From PUPG01 sp031323845 (GTDB taxonomy: Bacteria > Bacteroidota > Bacteroidia > Bacteroidales > UBA7960): DNA of 20,914 bases. The translations under genes were made by a program, and so were the position numbers. Of this stretch, positions 20,393-20,914 are shown in pieces (position 1 is the stretch's first letter; each line of letters starts with the position of its first letter). The stretch is taken from assembly GCA_031323845.1 (NCBI GenBank), contig JAVIYP010000046.1, positions 1 through 20,914 on the forward strand. Reading direction: 5' to 3'. The notes beneath the pieces are model-generated. The model did not search any database. It worked only from the letters and a program-made list of their open reading frames with translations, and was not told the origin of the DNA.

Positions 20393-20914
20393 ATGCGGGT
20401 GATCATCGCCGTTTTATTTGAAAACCTAAAAATTGCACTGGAGTCTATCCGGAGCCATCTGCTGAGGGCATCCCTTACGGTGCTGATTATTGCCGTGGGG
20501 ATCATGGCTCTGGTGGGCATACTTACGGCTATTGACTCCATAAAACTCTCCATCACCGAAAACTTCGCCCGCCTGGGGGCCAACAGCTTCTCGATCCGGA
20601 ACCGTGAAATGGTCATTGGCGGTCCGGGAACGCAGGCGCAAGTATTCCGGCGTATCTCTTACGATGAAGCCGTTGCGTTTAAAAGGCAGTTTGACTTCCC
20701 TGCCTATGTGAGTTTGTCGGTATGGGGTACGGGAAATGCCACTGCCCGCTTTCGCAACAACGAGACCAATCCGAACATCAGGGTGATCGGAAGCGATGAA
20801 CATTACCTGATGACTTCCGGTGCTGAGCTGGCTTCGGGCAGGAATTTCTCGTCCACCGAATTGCAATACGGTGCTAATGTGGTTCTTATGGGTCACGATG
20901 TGGCCAACACCCTG
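20393..20914 (+). CDS. ABC transporter permease, MacB/FtsX type, 3' partial
   Basis: The first 174 codons of a permease that runs off the window. An N-terminal cytoplasmic segment (MRVIIAVLFENLKIALESIR) leads into SHLLRASLTVLIIAVGIMAL, the first membrane helix of MacB-like permeases, and then a periplasmic domain with GANSFSIRN and a GxxLxxGRxF-like stretch (GAELASGRNFS). No stop codon appears before the end. Such proteins export peptides, lipoproteins or antimicrobials, or act in lipoprotein transport; the cargo cannot be told from this part. The start at 20393 is 11 bases after the upp stop. Confidence 0.9.
   Translation, partial: MRVIIAVLFENLKIALESIRSHLLRASLTVLIIAVGIMALVGILTAIDSIKLSITENFARLGANSFSIRNREMVIGGPGTQAQVFRRISYDEAVAFKRQFDFPAYVSLSVWGTGNATARFRNNETNPNIRVIGSDEHYLMTSGAELASGRNFSSTELQYGANVVLMGHDVANTL

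Overview
The window looks like a chromosomal piece of a member of the Bacteroidota, probably a Bacteroidales/Marinilabiliales-like anaerobe. The evidence is several exact matches to the Bacteroidota promoter pattern (TTG, 19-21 bases, TAnnTTTG), weak use of Shine-Dalgarno sites, the folK plus deoxynucleoside kinase pair, lipoproteins with short N-terminal lipoboxes, and octamer/REP-like intergenic repeats of a kind I associate with this phylum. Species cannot be named from the sequence alone.

Region 1 (1-8503) concerns one-carbon and molybdenum/tungsten metabolism. It opens with formate-tetrahydrofolate ligase (fhs, cut at its 5' end by the window edge). A minus-strand molybdenum cofactor operon follows, transcribed ThiF/MoeB-like protein -> moeA -> moaA -> moaC -> MOSC-MogA fusion. 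Divergent from it is a molybdate/tungstate ABC transporter (permease plus ATPase, no binding protein here). The 390-base divergent region carries a promoter in each direction. The transporter leader of about 130 nt holds a perfect 14-bp palindrome and a folded element resembling the Moco/Tuco riboswitch. The cluster lacks moaD, moaE and the substrate-binding protein. Having fhs beside cofactor genes suggests a molybdenum- or tungsten-dependent formate dehydrogenase elsewhere in the genome.

Region 2 (8504-15412) is ordinary envelope and housekeeping content: a lipoprotein alkaline phosphatase facing the SppA protease across a bidirectional terminator, then folK and a deoxynucleoside kinase facing a TPR/OmpA-like lipoprotein across a second bidirectional terminator.

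Region 3 (15413-16067) is a gene-free stretch built from short repeats: 7- and 8-bp tandem arrays, REP-like pieces and a perfect 34-bp tandem duplication. Most of these families recur at 2651-2860 and 3394-3480 inside the Moco operon, several in the opposite orientation.

Region 4 (16000-20914) has two almost identical tRNA-Glu genes flanking rpsT, then radC, then an overlapping run of a deacetylase-like protein, a FemAB/GNAT-like protein and upp, and finally the start of a MacB/FtsX-type ABC permease cut by the window end.

The most interesting points are the riboswitch-like leader, the compact MoaA, and the mosaic repeat cassettes. I see no CRISPR array, prophage, intact insertion sequence or obvious defence system.
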